The notes beneath the pieces are model-generated. The model was not told the origin of the DNA. It made no database searches and saw only the letters and a list, made by a program, of their open reading frames with translations. Of a DNA stretch of 64,000 nt, positions 1-9,045 are shown piece after piece. The DNA is from TMED26 sp002694075 (lineage in GTDB: Bacteria; Pseudomonadota; Alphaproteobacteria; Thalassobaculales; Thalassobaculaceae). How positions within the stretch are numbered: the first letter of the stretch is position 1; each line of letters begins with the position of its first letter. The stretch spans positions 1 through 64,000 of the forward strand of contig JAYYDT010000047.1 in the NCBI GenBank assembly GCA_036160575.1, given 5' to 3'. The position numbers were made by a program, and so were the translations under genes.

Positions 1-22
1 CGCCTGTGAACCCACCGGCCGC

Positions 23-1225
23 TCAGTCGATCACCGCGGCGTTGACCAGGGCGCGCAACTCGCGGCGCAGGGGATAGGTCGAGGACGGCATCACCTGGGT
101 CAGGAAAATCACCACCATGTCCTCTTGCGGGTCGATCCAAAAAGCCGTCGAGGCGGCCCCGCCCCAGGCGTATTCACCGATCGAATAAAGCGCCCGGGTT
201 TTCGCCGGATCGACCACCACCGACACGCCGAGGCCAAAGCCGATGCCGTCATAGGGCATTTCGCTGAAAGTCGGCTGGCCCATGGCGGTGAGGTCACCGC
301 CCATCCAATTGCTGGCCATCATGGCGACGGTTTTGCGGCCCAGCAGGCGCGCCTCGCCAAGCGCGCCACCGCCGCGCAACATCTCGCAAAACTGGAGATA
401 GTCGGCGAGCGTGCCAACCAAGCCGCCGCCGCCCGAACACATTTGCGTGCCGGCGGTGAAAGCCGCCTCGCGCGGGCCGGTCACTGGCACCAGTAGGGCT
501 TCGGGGTCATAGTCATAACACGCGGTGAGGCGGTCGGCGGTACCGGCCGGCGCGCTGAAACCGGTTTCGGTCATGCCCAAGGGCGCGAAAATGCGGTCGG
601 CGAAAAACCGGTCCAAACCCACGCCGGCGGCGACCTCGACCACCCGGCCCAAGACATCGGTCGACACGCCATAATTCCAGCGTGTGCCCGGCTGGAACTT
701 CAGCGGCACCTCGGCCAGCCGGTCGACCGTCGCCGCCAGGGTCTCGGTCGGATCGCCGAAATCAACGCCGGCCTCAACCATCGCCGCCGGCACCGGCCCC
801 TCGTCGCGGTGGCCATAGGTCAGCCCGGCGGTATGGGTGAACAAATGCCACAGCCGCACCGGTTCGGCCAAAGCTTCGGTGGCGCCGTCCGCGCGCATCA
901 CGCGAAGGTCGGCGAAGGCCGGGATGTATTCGGCGACCGGGTCATCCAATTGCAGGACGCCGGCCTCGTACAACATCAGGGCGGCGACAGCGGTGACCGG
1001 CTTGGTCATCGAATAGAGCCGGACCAGGTCGTCGGGACGCGCCGGCCGGTCGGCCGCCAGGTCGGCCATGCCGCGGCAGTCGAGAAAGGCGACCTGGCCA
1101 TGGCGAGCGACCAGGGTGGTCGCGAAGGGCAGTTTGCCGGCCGCCACATAGCCCGCGGCCCAGTCACCGATCCGGTCCAATTGCCGGCTGTTGAGGCCGA
1201 CGCTTTCGGGTGAGACGATATCCAT
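23..1225 (-). CDS. Serine hydrolase, beta-lactamase/class C family
   Basis: A 400-residue protein of the beta-lactamase-like serine hydrolase family (esterase EstB / PBP4* type). The nucleophile motif SMTK is at about residues 72-75, HTAGLTYG follows at about 130, and the second-motif Tyr lies in WNYGVSTD near 185. No signal peptide is evident, so a cytoplasmic esterase or peptidase-like role is more likely than a secreted beta-lactamase. The start at 1225 is preferred over an in-frame ATG at 1249 because AGGAG lies 7 nt upstream of it. The gene is divergent from the DMT transporter at 1348. The substrate cannot be read from the sequence. Confidence 0.85.
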   Translation of the reverse strand: MDIVSPESVGLNSRQLDRIGDWAAGYVAAGKLPFATTLVARHGQVAFLDCRGMADLAADRPARPDDLVRLYSMTKPVTAVAALMLYEAGVLQLDDPVAEYIPAFADLRVMRADGATEALAEPVRLWHLFTHTAGLTYGHRDEGPVPAAMVEAGVDFGDPTETLAATVDRLAEVPLKFQPGTRWNYGVSTDVLGRVVEVAAGVGLDRFFADRIFAPLGMTETGFSAPAGTADRLTACYDYDPEALLVPVTGPREAAFTAGTQMCSGGGGLVGTLADYLQFCEMLRGGGALGEARLLGRKTVAMMASNWMGGDLTAMGQPTFSEMPYDGIGFGLGVSVVVDPAKTRALYSIGEYAWGGAASTAFWIDPQEDMVVIFLTQVMPSSTYPLRRELRALVNAAVID

Positions 1226-1347
1226 GCAAAGCTCCTGTTCCGCGCTCAAGTTGTAACCCTGGCGGCGGCGCGCTACAAGGTGGCGGTCTTCGTTCTTCGT
1301 CGCCCGACGCTACCGCGCCGCGCGGCGCCACCCAAGGATCTTCGGAC

Positions 1348-2244
1348 ATGGCCGCCAGCCCCCCTGAACGGGCGACCTCGATCTCGCTTTACGCGCTTTT
1401 CCTGCTGGGCTTCCTGTCGATCTTCTGGGGCCTCAACTGGCCGGTCATGAAGATCGGCCTGAGCGAGGTGTCGCCCTGGGTGTTCCGCGCCTGCGCCAGC
1501 GTTTCCGGCGCCATCGGCCTGTTCGCCATCGCCAAGTTTTCCGGCCATCGCCTGGGGGTGCCGCGCGGCGAACGGCTGGGCATCGTGCTGTGCGCGATAT
1601 TGAATCTGGCGCTGTGGAATATCCTGGTGCTGTACGGCATCGATTTGATGAATTCCGGGCGGGCCGCGATCCTGGCCTACACCATGCCGCTATGGGCCAC
1701 GCTGACCGGCGCTTTTCTGCTGCGCGAGGGCTTGTCGGGCCGCCGTCTACTGGCCCTGGCCCTGGGCATGTGCGCGATGGGGCTGCTGTTTTTCGCCGAG
1801 GGCCAGGCGCTGGGCCATTCGCTGGCCGGCCCGCTCTTGGTGATCGGCGCCGCGATGTCCTGGGGAGCCGGCACCGCATTGGTCAAATACTACAACTTCA
1901 CCATGCCGTTGACGGTAACCATCGCCTGGCAGCACGTCATCGGGGTGACACCGATCCTGGTGGTCGTCCTGTTTCGCGACCTGGATCACCCGGCGGTCAG
2001 TTTTTGGCCAGCGATGATGGTCGTCTACAACATGGCGATCACCTCGATCTTTTGTTACTGGGCTTATTTCAAGATTGTCCAAATGCTGCCGGTGGTGGTT
2101 TCCACGGTTGGGGTGCTGGCGGTGCCGGTCTTGGGGGTGTTTTTCGACGCCTTGATTTTCCGCCACCTGCCGACCGCCTTCGACTACGCCGCCCTCATCA
2201 CGGTGGTGGCCGCCGTTTATTTAGTGCTCACCGCCCGGCGCTAA
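1348..2244 (+). CDS. DMT superfamily transporter (EamA, two repeats)
   Basis: A 298-residue integral membrane protein with about ten hydrophobic helices arranged as two EamA-type halves; the first starts with FWGLNWPVMKIGL. The family exports small metabolites such as amino acids or their analogues; the substrate here is unknown. The frame is open upstream to 1210, but that extension is arginine/glycine-rich and lacks a transport signature. ATG 1348 has an AAGGA site about 9 nt upstream and starts just before the first helix. The next gene begins 17 nt downstream, so co-transcription with the CinA-type gene is likely. Confidence 0.85.
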   Translation: MAASPPERATSISLYALFLLGFLSIFWGLNWPVMKIGLSEVSPWVFRACASVSGAIGLFAIAKFSGHRLGVPRGERLGIVLCAILNLALWNILVLYGIDLMNSGRAAILAYTMPLWATLTGAFLLREGLSGRRLLALALGMCAMGLLFFAEGQALGHSLAGPLLVIGAAMSWGAGTALVKYYNFTMPLTVTIAWQHVIGVTPILVVVLFRDLDHPAVSFWPAMMVVYNMAITSIFCYWAYFKIVQMLPVVVSTVGVLAVPVLGVFFDALIFRHLPTAFDYAALITVVAAVYLVLTARR

Positions 2245-2261
2245 GCGAAAGGAAGCGAACC

Positions 2262-2750
2262 ATGCGTGATCTTACCTCCCTCGCCGGCGACGCGGCGCGC
2301 CTGCTCAAGGCGCGCGGCGAAACCGTCGCGGTCTCGGAATCGTCGACCGGTGGGTTGATTTCAGCCGCTCTTTTAGCGGTCCCCGGGGCGTCGGCCTATT
2401 TCCTCGGCGGCGGGGTGATTTACACCCGCCCGGCCCGCGATCACTTGCTCGGCGTCGATTTTCGCGATCATCCGGGCATGCGCTCATCGAGCGAACCTTA
2501 CGCCGCTCTCGCCGCCGCCACCATGCGCGCCAAATTGTCGGCGACTTGGGGGCTCGCCGAAACCGGCGCCGCCGGGCCGAGCGGCAATCGCTACGGCGAC
2601 CCGGCCGGTCATACCTGTCTGGCGGTTAGCGGGCCGCGCGCGGCCACACGCGTCCTTCAAACCGGCCTTGACGACCGCGAAAACAATATGTGGCTGTTCA
2701 CCGAACACGCCTTGGCGTTGCTGGTTGAAAGCTTAGAGGCCGCCGCTTGA
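2262..2750 (+). CDS. CinA C-terminal-type nicotinamide-nucleotide amidase
   Basis: A 162-residue stand-alone CinA C-terminal domain (PncC-like). Members deamidate nicotinamide mononucleotide in pyridine-nucleotide salvage. Visible family signatures are VAVSESSTGGLISAAL near residues 24-39, GGGVIYT near 49-55, and GLAETGAAGPSGN near 101-113. The N-terminal molybdopterin-binding-like domain of full-length CinA is absent. ATG 2262 follows GGAAG at good spacing. The upstream part of the same open frame, back to 1590, is a shadow of the transporter gene. Its last 18 nt overlap the convergent homocysteine methyltransferase gene. Confidence 0.8.
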   Translation: MRDLTSLAGDAARLLKARGETVAVSESSTGGLISAALLAVPGASAYFLGGGVIYTRPARDHLLGVDFRDHPGMRSSSEPYAALAAATMRAKLSATWGLAETGAAGPSGNRYGDPAGHTCLAVSGPRAATRVLQTGLDDRENNMWLFTEHALALLVESLEAAA

Positions 2751-3677
2751 GCCGGCGCGCTTGAGCGGCGCCAGGGCTTCGATATGTTCCGGCGAGAGGC
2801 CACAACAGCCGCCCAGCGCGCGCGCGCCCTGGGCCACCCATTCGGTTGAAAAGCCACACAACTCGGCCGGGCTGATGACATCCTCAAACTGCCAATGGGG
2901 CATTTTGAAGAAGCCTGAATCCGGATAGGCGGTCAGCGGGCCGTCGAAATGGTCGGCCAGCACCGCCAGCGCTGGGCCGATCACATTGGGCGCGGAATGC
3001 ATGACCCCGGCGGCGTCGAAACCGGCGCCTCGCGTCAGGGCGGCGACCTCGGCGAAGGGTTGGTCTTCGTACTTGGTGTAGCTCAGCACCGCGCCGTCGT
3101 CGCCGGCGCGCACCGAAAACCCACACCACATCGGCAGGCCGGTGGCCTGGGCGGCGGCCACCGCGTGGGCCAAACGCTGCGGCACGAACATCATTTCCAG
3201 CAGGATCAGCTCACAGCCGCCCTCTTTCAAAACCTCGGCCAGTTCGCCGAAGGCGTCAGCCATCATTTGATCGGTGATGTCGTGACGGCGGCCGGCGCGG
3301 TCGCCGTTCGGCGGCGTCGGCAGCATATGCGACAACGAACCGGCGACAACCACCTCTGGCCGGCCGGCTTTTTCACGCGCCGAAAGCGCCGCCTCGACCG
3401 CCGCCAAGTTGATTTCCCGCACCCGGTCACCGTAGCCGGCCTGGCCCAGCATCAGGCCAGAACCGGCGAAGGTATTGGCGGTGATGACCTCGGCGCCGGC
3501 GGCGATATAGGCCTGATGCACCGCTTCCAACGCGTCCCGATGGGTCAGGCTGACCAGCCCGCACCAGGCGTCGTCATTCATCGGCGCGCCCCGGCGCTCC
3601 AACTCGGTGCCGGTGGCGCCGTCGATAACCACAACCCCACCGGCGCGCATGCGTGCGATCAAATCCGCGTAGCTCAT
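2733..3677 (-). CDS. Homocysteine S-methyltransferase family protein
   Basis: A 314-residue TIM-barrel zinc methyltransferase of the Pfam S-methyl_trans family. It opens with VVIDGATGTELERRG and carries the zinc ligands: a Cys in MWCGFSV and the paired Cys of GGCCGLSPEHI near the C-terminus. It probably transfers a methyl group from S-methylmethionine, betaine or a related donor to homocysteine; the donor cannot be decided here. Start 3677 was chosen because GGGG lies 6-7 nt upstream; the 22-residue upstream extension (to 3743) is AT-rich and non-conserved in look. It is convergent with the CinA-type gene and divergent from mraZ. Confidence 0.85.
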   Translation of the reverse strand: MSYADLIARMRAGGVVVIDGATGTELERRGAPMNDDAWCGLVSLTHRDALEAVHQAYIAAGAEVITANTFAGSGLMLGQAGYGDRVREINLAAVEAALSAREKAGRPEVVVAGSLSHMLPTPPNGDRAGRRHDITDQMMADAFGELAEVLKEGGCELILLEMMFVPQRLAHAVAAAQATGLPMWCGFSVRAGDDGAVLSYTKYEDQPFAEVAALTRGAGFDAAGVMHSAPNVIGPALAVLADHFDGPLTAYPDSGFFKMPHWQFEDVISPAELCGFSTEWVAQGARALGGCCGLSPEHIEALAPLKRAGSSGGL

Positions 3678-3862
3678 GGCCATCCCCCAATCGTTTTTTT
3701 GGCTCGCTACCTGAAGCGGCGAAGAGGCGCAACAAAAAACCATCTCTCAAAAAAGAAAAAAAATAGAACAAATATAAATTAGCACCTTAACTTCATTCCC
3801 AAGCGGCCCGTTAAACGTACCTTTATCACGTGAAATAAAGCACTGAGAGCGCTGGAATGACC

Positions 3863-3937
3863 TCCTAAAAATCCCGTAGTACTCCCTAGTAGTTCCATTG
3901 ACTCCCATATTTACCCATGATATTCCATGCCATACCG
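3863..3937 (-). promoter_or_regulatory. Candidate MraZ operator: 10-bp periodic TGGGA-like boxes
   Basis: On the plus strand a 5-mer related to TCCCA recurs every 10 bp: TCCTA at 3863, TCCCG at 3872 (one base out of register), TCCCT at 3883, TTCCA at 3893, TCCCA at 3903, ACCCA at 3913, TTCCA at 3923 and TACCG at 3933. On the minus strand this reads TGGGA-N5-TGGGA and so on. MraZ of E. coli is known to bind TGGGN direct repeats with 5-nt spacers upstream of its own gene. Here the array lies about 150-220 bp before mraZ. The outer units are weak; the five from 3883 to 3927 are the best. Confidence 0.65.
3898..3926 (+). promoter_or_regulatory. Candidate sigma-70-type promoter of the dcw cluster
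   Basis: TTGACT at 3898-3903 (five of six matches to the -35 consensus) is followed after exactly 17 bp by TATTCC at 3921-3926, a weak -10. It lies inside the MraZ-like box array, so bound MraZ would cover the RNA polymerase site. A GACTC (GANTC, CcrM methylation-type) site at 3900-3904 overlaps the -35. Transcription from here would give a leader of about 150 nt before the mraZ GTG. The -10 match is poor, so this is a proposal only. Confidence 0.4.
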
Positions 3938-4085
3938 TGTCGGATGATGGCTGGCCCTTGTCCATCGCGTGGGCCTCCCGGAGCGAGACCGGACCGCCCG
4001 CGGGAGGACTGCCGGCCCGACGACACGCAACGAAAGAATGGCATTGGCAGCGATTGGGCTGATCACGCGCAGAGGGGACAATTGG

Positions 4086-4553
4086 GTGTCGGTCTTTCTC
4101 TCGACATTCGAGAATAAAGTGGATGGCAAGGGCCGAGTGTCGGTCCCGGCCCCGTTTCGTAGCGCCCTCGACAAGCAGAATTCCACCGGCCTGGTGCTCT
4201 TCCCCTCGCTACGTCACGATTGTCTGGAAGGCTGCGGCGACCAGCGCATTGAACAAATCGTTGAATCAATTGACCGGCTGGACGCGTTTTCCGAAGAGGC
4301 CGAGGCCCTGCAAACCATGCTCGCCGATTCCGTCAGTCTGGCGGTTGACGGCGACGGGCGGATCGTTCTGCCGGAAAAAATGATCACTTTCGCCGGTCTC
4401 GATAAACTCGCCGTCTTCGTGGGCCAGGGGCGGCAATTCCAGATTTGGTCGCCGACGCGCTACCGCGATTTCCGCGACCACAATCGACAAGTCGCCCGCG
4501 ACCGCGGCCTGTCCCTTCGAATGGTACCGCGCGGGACCGGGGAGGACGCATGA
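4086..4553 (+). CDS. mraZ: Transcriptional regulator MraZ
   Basis: A 155-residue MraZ: two AbrB-like SpoVT domains forming a ring-shaped DNA-binding protein that represses the dcw cluster. The N-terminal FLSTFENKVDGKGRVSVP block and the second-copy DGDGRIVLPEKM are visible. No ATG fits the family N-terminus. GTG at 4086 is chosen because AGAGGGG lies at 4071-4077, 8 nt away, and it places the conserved FLSTFENK at residue 4. The longer open frame to 3969 is unsupported. It is the first gene of the cluster and its stop overlaps the rsmH start (ATGA). Confidence 0.95.
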   Translation: MSVFLSTFENKVDGKGRVSVPAPFRSALDKQNSTGLVLFPSLRHDCLEGCGDQRIEQIVESIDRLDAFSEEAEALQTMLADSVSLAVDGDGRIVLPEKMITFAGLDKLAVFVGQGRQFQIWSPTRYRDFRDHNRQVARDRGLSLRMVPRGTGEDA

Positions 4554-5515
4554 CCACGGCCGCCAGCGTGCACGCGCCCGTCCTGCTGAACGAGGTCGTC
4601 AGCGGCCTGGCGGTGCGCGACGGGGGGCTCTATGTCGACGGCACTTTCGGCGCCGGCGGGTATACCGCGGCCATACTAGCGGCCGCCAATTGCAAGGTTT
4701 GGGCGATCGACCGCGACCCCGACGCCATCGCCCGCGGCCGCGACTTGGCGGCCCGACACGGCGCGCGGCTCACGCTCGTCGAAGGCCGTTTCGCCGATAT
4801 GGATCGCCTGGTCTCGGCGCCGGCGGTCGATGGCGTGGCCTTGGACCTGGGCGTATCATCGCCGCAGCTGGATCAGGCCGCGCGCGGCTTTTCCTTCCGC
4901 TTCGACGGCCCACTCGACATGCGTATGGAGCGCGAAGGCCCAACCGCCGCCGACATCGTCAATGGCGAGAGCGAAGCGCGCCTGGCCGATATCATTTTCC
5001 ACCTGGGCGAGGAGCGCAAAGCGCGCCGCATCGCCCGCGCGATCGTCACGGCACGGACGACGCGGCCGATCCTGCGTACCGGCGAGCTAGCCTCCCTGGT
5101 GCGTGGGGTCGTGCCGGCCGCGCCGCAGGATAAAATCGACCCCGCCACCCGCACCTTCCAGGCCCTGCGCCTGCATGTGAACGGCGAGTTGGAGCAATTG
5201 GACGGCGGTCTGGCCGCCGCCGAGCGCTTGCTGGCCCCCGGTGGCCGCTTGGCCGTGGTTTCGTTCCATTCGTTGGAAGATCGGCGGGTGAAGAACTTCT
5301 TGCGCGCCCGCGCCGGTCAAGCGCCACGGCCATCGCGCCATGTGCCGCAAGCGGCGCTGCGCAAGGCGCCACCGACCAGTTTTCGCGACCTCACCCGTCG
5401 GCCGTTACGCCCCGCCGACGCCGAAACCGCCGCTAACCCGCGCGCCCGTTCGGCCCGTTTGCGACTGGCCGAACGCACCGACGCGGCGCCCTGGCCGGTG
5501 TTGGAGGCGGTCTGA
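4550..5515 (+). CDS. rsmH: 16S rRNA (cytosine(1402)-N4)-methyltransferase RsmH
   Basis: A 321-residue SAM-dependent methyltransferase (formerly MraW) that N4-methylates C1402 of 16S rRNA in the ribosomal P site. It begins HAPVLLNEVV, carries the SAM-binding loop VDGTFGAGGYT near residues 28-38, then LDLGVSSPQLD and SFHSLEDRRVK. Length matches the family. ATG 4550 overlaps the mraZ stop by 4 nt, indicating translational coupling, with GGAGG just upstream. The C-terminus is Arg/Ala-rich, as is common in alphaproteobacteria. Second gene of the dcw cluster. Confidence 0.95.
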   Translation: MTTAASVHAPVLLNEVVSGLAVRDGGLYVDGTFGAGGYTAAILAAANCKVWAIDRDPDAIARGRDLAARHGARLTLVEGRFADMDRLVSAPAVDGVALDLGVSSPQLDQAARGFSFRFDGPLDMRMEREGPTAADIVNGESEARLADIIFHLGEERKARRIARAIVTARTTRPILRTGELASLVRGVVPAAPQDKIDPATRTFQALRLHVNGELEQLDGGLAAAERLLAPGGRLAVVSFHSLEDRRVKNFLRARAGQAPRPSRHVPQAALRKAPPTSFRDLTRRPLRPADAETAANPRARSARLRLAERTDAAPWPVLEAV

Positions 5516-5874
5516 TGCGACGTTCCTTGCTGTTATGGTTTGGCCTGGTTTTCGGCACCGCGGTGACCTTCTTTCTGATCTCCACCGATGTTCGGCGCCA
5601 GCGCGAGGAATTGGCCGACCTGCACCGCGAGATTTACCGCCATCAACAGGCGTTGCATGTGCTGAAGGCCGAATGGAGCTACCTCAATCGTCCCGACCGT
5701 TTGGCGCGCTTAATCGAAAAGCACCTCGAACTCACACCGATTGACGCCCACCACTTGGCGCCCCTAGCGGCCATCCCCCCGCGACCGCGACCGCTCGCGG
5801 AGCCGACGGTCGGGCATGTGACGGGACCTGCAACGACACCCACAACGGCGCCGACGACGGGGGCCGGGCAGTGA
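5515..5874 (+). CDS. ftsL: Cell division protein FtsL
   Basis: A 119-residue bitopic membrane protein. A short cytoplasmic N-terminus is followed by one transmembrane helix at about residues 5-22, then a periplasmic coiled coil (STDVRRQREELADLHREIYR region) and the family-like LKAEWSYLNRPDRLARL motif. The last 35 residues are Pro/Thr-rich and look disordered. FtsL works with FtsB and FtsQ to activate FtsWI. Sequence identity is weak in this family, so the call leans on its position between rsmH and ftsI. The start overlaps the rsmH stop as TGATG. Confidence 0.85.
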   Translation: MRRSLLLWFGLVFGTAVTFFLISTDVRRQREELADLHREIYRHQQALHVLKAEWSYLNRPDRLARLIEKHLELTPIDAHHLAPLAAIPPRPRPLAEPTVGHVTGPATTPTTAPTTGAGQ

Positions 5875-7586
5875 TCGCCCGCCGCCGCCAAAGCGTGTCT
5901 CGGGGCAAGGTGTCCCTGGTCACCGGCATGGAGCGGGCCGCGCAGATCGCCCGTTCGCGTCTTTTGTTCGCCGCCGTCGTCTTCGCCGTCGGTTTTGTGG
6001 TGATGGCGGCGCGCGTCGTCGACGTGGCCATTCTCACCGATGGCAACGAGCCGCGCCTGGCGCGCGTGCCGGCGGCCGCGCCCCTCGCCACCGGGCGCGC
6101 CGACATCGTGGATCGCAATGGGGTTCTTCTAGCCACCTCACTGCGCGCCGCCTCACTCTATGCCGATCCCACCGAGATCATCGACCCGGCGGCGGCGGCG
6201 GCGCAATTGACCGGCGTGCTGACTGACCTCAAACCGGCACATATCGCCGCCAAACTGGTCCAGCCGAAACGCTTCGTGTGGATCAAACGGCATCTGACCC
6301 CCGCCGAAACCTTCGCGGTCAATCGCTTGGGCATTCCCGGCCTGCATTTTCAGACCGAGGAACGGCGCGTCTACCCCCATGGCGCGCTGGCCGCGCACGT
6401 GACCGGTTTCGCCGGCGTTGACGACACCGGCCTCGCCGGGCTGGAAAAAGCCTTGGACAGCCGCATCCGCGGTGACCAAACACCGGTCCGCACCAGCATC
6501 GATGTGCGCCTTCAGCATATCGTGCGCCAGGAGGTACAGCGCCAAATCGATGATTTCAGCGCCGTCGGCGGAGTTGGCGTGGTGATGGCGGTCGACAGCG
6601 GTGAAGTTCACGCCCTGGTCTCGCTGCCGGATTTCGACGCCAACCGGGCCGAGGTCACGCCACCGGAGGCGCGCTTCAACCGGGCCACCCTGGGCGTCTA
6701 TGAAATGGGCTCGACGTTTAAAATTTTTAACACCGCGATGGCCCTGGAGAGCGGCGCGGTGACCTTGCGCGACGGCTACGACGCGACCAAACCGATCCGC
6801 ATCGCGCGCTTCACGATCTCCGATTACCACGCTCAAAAACGCTGGTTGTCGGTGCCGGAAATCTTCATGTATTCGTCGAACATCGGGTCGGTCAAAATCG
6901 CCCTCGACGTCGGCACCGAGGACCAGCGCGCGTTCCTCGCCCGCCTTGGGTTTTTAGATCGCCTGGCACTCGAATTGCCGGAAACTGGCACGCCGATGAC
7001 GCCGCGCCCATGGCGCCAGATCAACACCATGACAATCAGCTATGGCCACGGTCTGTCGGTGACGCCGCTGCATCTGGCCGGCGCCGTCTCGACGGTTGTC
7101 AACGGCGGTCTGCGCCATGCCCCGACCCTGCTCGCCCAAGACACACCGGCGACCGGTCAGCGGGTGTTTTCGGCGGACACATCGAAGGCCATGCGCCGTC
7201 TGTTGCGCCTGGTGGTGAAAAGCGGCACCGGCCGTAACGCCGACGCCCGCGGCTTTTTGGTCGGTGGGAAAACCGGCACGGCGGAAAAATCCGGTGTTGG
7301 CGGCTATCGCCGCAAGGCGCTGCTGTCGTCCTTTGTCGCCGCCTTCCCCCTGAACGCGCCGAAATTCGTGATCCTGGTCATGGTCGACGAGCCCAAAGGT
7401 AACGAACGCTCCCACGGCTACGCCACCGGCGGGTGGGTCGCCGCGCCCGCGGTCAAGCGCATCGTCGCCCGCATGGCACCGCTCTACGGAATTCTTCCAA
7501 TTGACGAAAACGCGCCGGAAATTCGCCGTGATTTGGAAATGAAACTCCCCACACCGAAGGGAGGAAATCGCCTTGCGTCTTTCTAA
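5871..7586 (+). CDS. ftsI: Peptidoglycan D,D-transpeptidase FtsI (PBP3)
   Basis: A 571-residue class B penicillin-binding protein that crosslinks septal peptidoglycan with FtsW. One transmembrane anchor is at about residues 31-50, followed by a PBP dimerisation domain and the transpeptidase domain. The catalytic triad motifs are all present: S281-T-F-K284, SSN near residues 335-337, and KTG at 467-469. The start is GTG 5871, overlapping the ftsL stop as GTGA. Length fits the family and no PASTA domains are seen. Confidence 0.95.
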   Translation: MIARRRQSVSRGKVSLVTGMERAAQIARSRLLFAAVVFAVGFVVMAARVVDVAILTDGNEPRLARVPAAAPLATGRADIVDRNGVLLATSLRAASLYADPTEIIDPAAAAAQLTGVLTDLKPAHIAAKLVQPKRFVWIKRHLTPAETFAVNRLGIPGLHFQTEERRVYPHGALAAHVTGFAGVDDTGLAGLEKALDSRIRGDQTPVRTSIDVRLQHIVRQEVQRQIDDFSAVGGVGVVMAVDSGEVHALVSLPDFDANRAEVTPPEARFNRATLGVYEMGSTFKIFNTAMALESGAVTLRDGYDATKPIRIARFTISDYHAQKRWLSVPEIFMYSSNIGSVKIALDVGTEDQRAFLARLGFLDRLALELPETGTPMTPRPWRQINTMTISYGHGLSVTPLHLAGAVSTVVNGGLRHAPTLLAQDTPATGQRVFSADTSKAMRRLLRLVVKSGTGRNADARGFLVGGKTGTAEKSGVGGYRRKALLSSFVAAFPLNAPKFVILVMVDEPKGNERSHGYATGGWVAAPAVKRIVARMAPLYGILPIDENAPEIRRDLEMKLPTPKGGNRLASF

Positions 7587-9045
7587 ATTGATCCCCGGGA
7601 CAGATCCCCGGCGCGACCCGACAATCACAGGGCTCACCGCCGACAGCCGGCAGGTCCGCCCCGGCTATCTTTTCGCCGCCCTGCCCGGTCACCAGGCCGA
7701 CGGCCGCAATTTCATTCCCGACGCGGTCGCCCGCGGCGCCGTCGCCGTGCTGACCGCGCCGAGGCCCCAACTCGCCGCGCGGTGCGGAGACGCTCTGTTG
7801 ATCGAGGACCGGAACCCACGACGTCGGCTGGCCCAGATGGCCGCCGCCTTCCATGGCGCCCAACCGGCGGTCATGGTCGCGGTCACTGGCACCAATGGCA
7901 AAACCTCGGTGGTCGAGGGCTGCCGCCAGATTTGGCGGCGCTTGGGCATGAACGCCGCCAGTATGGGCACGCTCGGCACGGTTCGCGCCGATGGCGACGG
8001 CGGCGGCAGCCTGACCACCCCCGATCCGGTGACATTGCACGACACCTTGGCGACGCTGGCCGCCGACGGTTGCGATCATTTGGCGATCGAGGCGTCCAGT
8101 CACGGTCTCGATCAATACCGCCTCGATGGGATCGCCTTGGTCGCCGCCGCCTTCACCAATTTGAGCCAGGATCACCTGGACTATCACGGCGACATGGACG
8201 GCTATATGCGCGCCAAGACCCGCTTGTTCACCGAGATTTTGCCCCGCGAGGGCACCGCCGTACTGAACCGTGACAGCCATCACTTCCAAGGCTTGGTCGA
8301 CCTGGCCGTCGAACGCGGCCAGAAAATCGTCAGTTTTGGGCGCCAAGCGGCGGCCGACCTGTGCCTGGAGGCGGCCGTCCCCGGCCCCAGCGGCCAGGAA
8401 ATCGCGGTGCGCACGGCCTACGGCCACTATCATATTCATCTGCCGCTGATTGGCGGGTTCCAGGCCCACAACGCCTTGGCGGCGGCGGCTTTGACAATTG
8501 CCGCCGGCGCCGATGAAGCGGCGGTTATCGACAGCCTGACGGCCCTGGTCGGCGCGCCTGGCCGCCTGCAATTGGTGGCGCGCAGCGCCCAGGGCGCGGC
8601 GATTCTGGTCGACTACGCGCACACACCCGACGCCCTGGCGACCATGCTGAATGCCATTCGTCCGCATGTCGCCGGCCGCCTGGCGGTGGTGTTCGGCTGT
8701 GGCGGCGACCGCGATCCCGGCAAACGTCCGATGATGGGCGCGGCGGCGACGGACCACGCCGATTTGGTGTGGTTGACCGATGACAATCCGCGGGGCGAGG
8801 ACCCGGCGACGATCCGAGCGGCGGCGCGCGCCGGCTGTCCACAGGCGACCGAAATCGGCGACCGGGCCGAGGCCATCGCCGCCGCCATCGCCGCCCTCGG
8901 CCCCGATGATCTGTTGGTGGTCGCCGGCAAGGGCCATGAGCCCGGTCAAATCGTCGGTGACCGTGTCCTGCCTTTCGACGATTCCAAGGTCGCCCGCGCG
9001 GCGGCCATCGCCGGCGGCGGGTGCGCGGTAGGAGTGGCGGCATGA
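7573..9045 (+). CDS. murE: UDP-MurNAc-L-Ala-D-Glu:2,6-diaminopimelate ligase MurE
   Basis: A 490-residue Mur ligase that adds the third stem-peptide residue in the cytoplasm. The ATP-binding loop GTNGKTS is at about residues 106-112, with the carbamylated-Lys-type central domain after it. The DNPR motif near residue 403 is the known signature for meso-diaminopimelate specificity, as expected for a Gram-negative. It uses a TTG start at 7573, with AGGGAGG 8-10 nt upstream; it overlaps the ftsI 3' end by 14 nt, which supports this start. Confidence 0.95.
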   Translation: MRLSKLIPGTDPRRDPTITGLTADSRQVRPGYLFAALPGHQADGRNFIPDAVARGAVAVLTAPRPQLAARCGDALLIEDRNPRRRLAQMAAAFHGAQPAVMVAVTGTNGKTSVVEGCRQIWRRLGMNAASMGTLGTVRADGDGGGSLTTPDPVTLHDTLATLAADGCDHLAIEASSHGLDQYRLDGIALVAAAFTNLSQDHLDYHGDMDGYMRAKTRLFTEILPREGTAVLNRDSHHFQGLVDLAVERGQKIVSFGRQAAADLCLEAAVPGPSGQEIAVRTAYGHYHIHLPLIGGFQAHNALAAAALTIAAGADEAAVIDSLTALVGAPGRLQLVARSAQGAAILVDYAHTPDALATMLNAIRPHVAGRLAVVFGCGGDRDPGKRPMMGAAATDHADLVWLTDDNPRGEDPATIRAAARAGCPQATEIGDRAEAIAAAIAALGPDDLLVVAGKGHEPGQIVGDRVLPFDDSKVARAAAIAGGGCAVGVAA

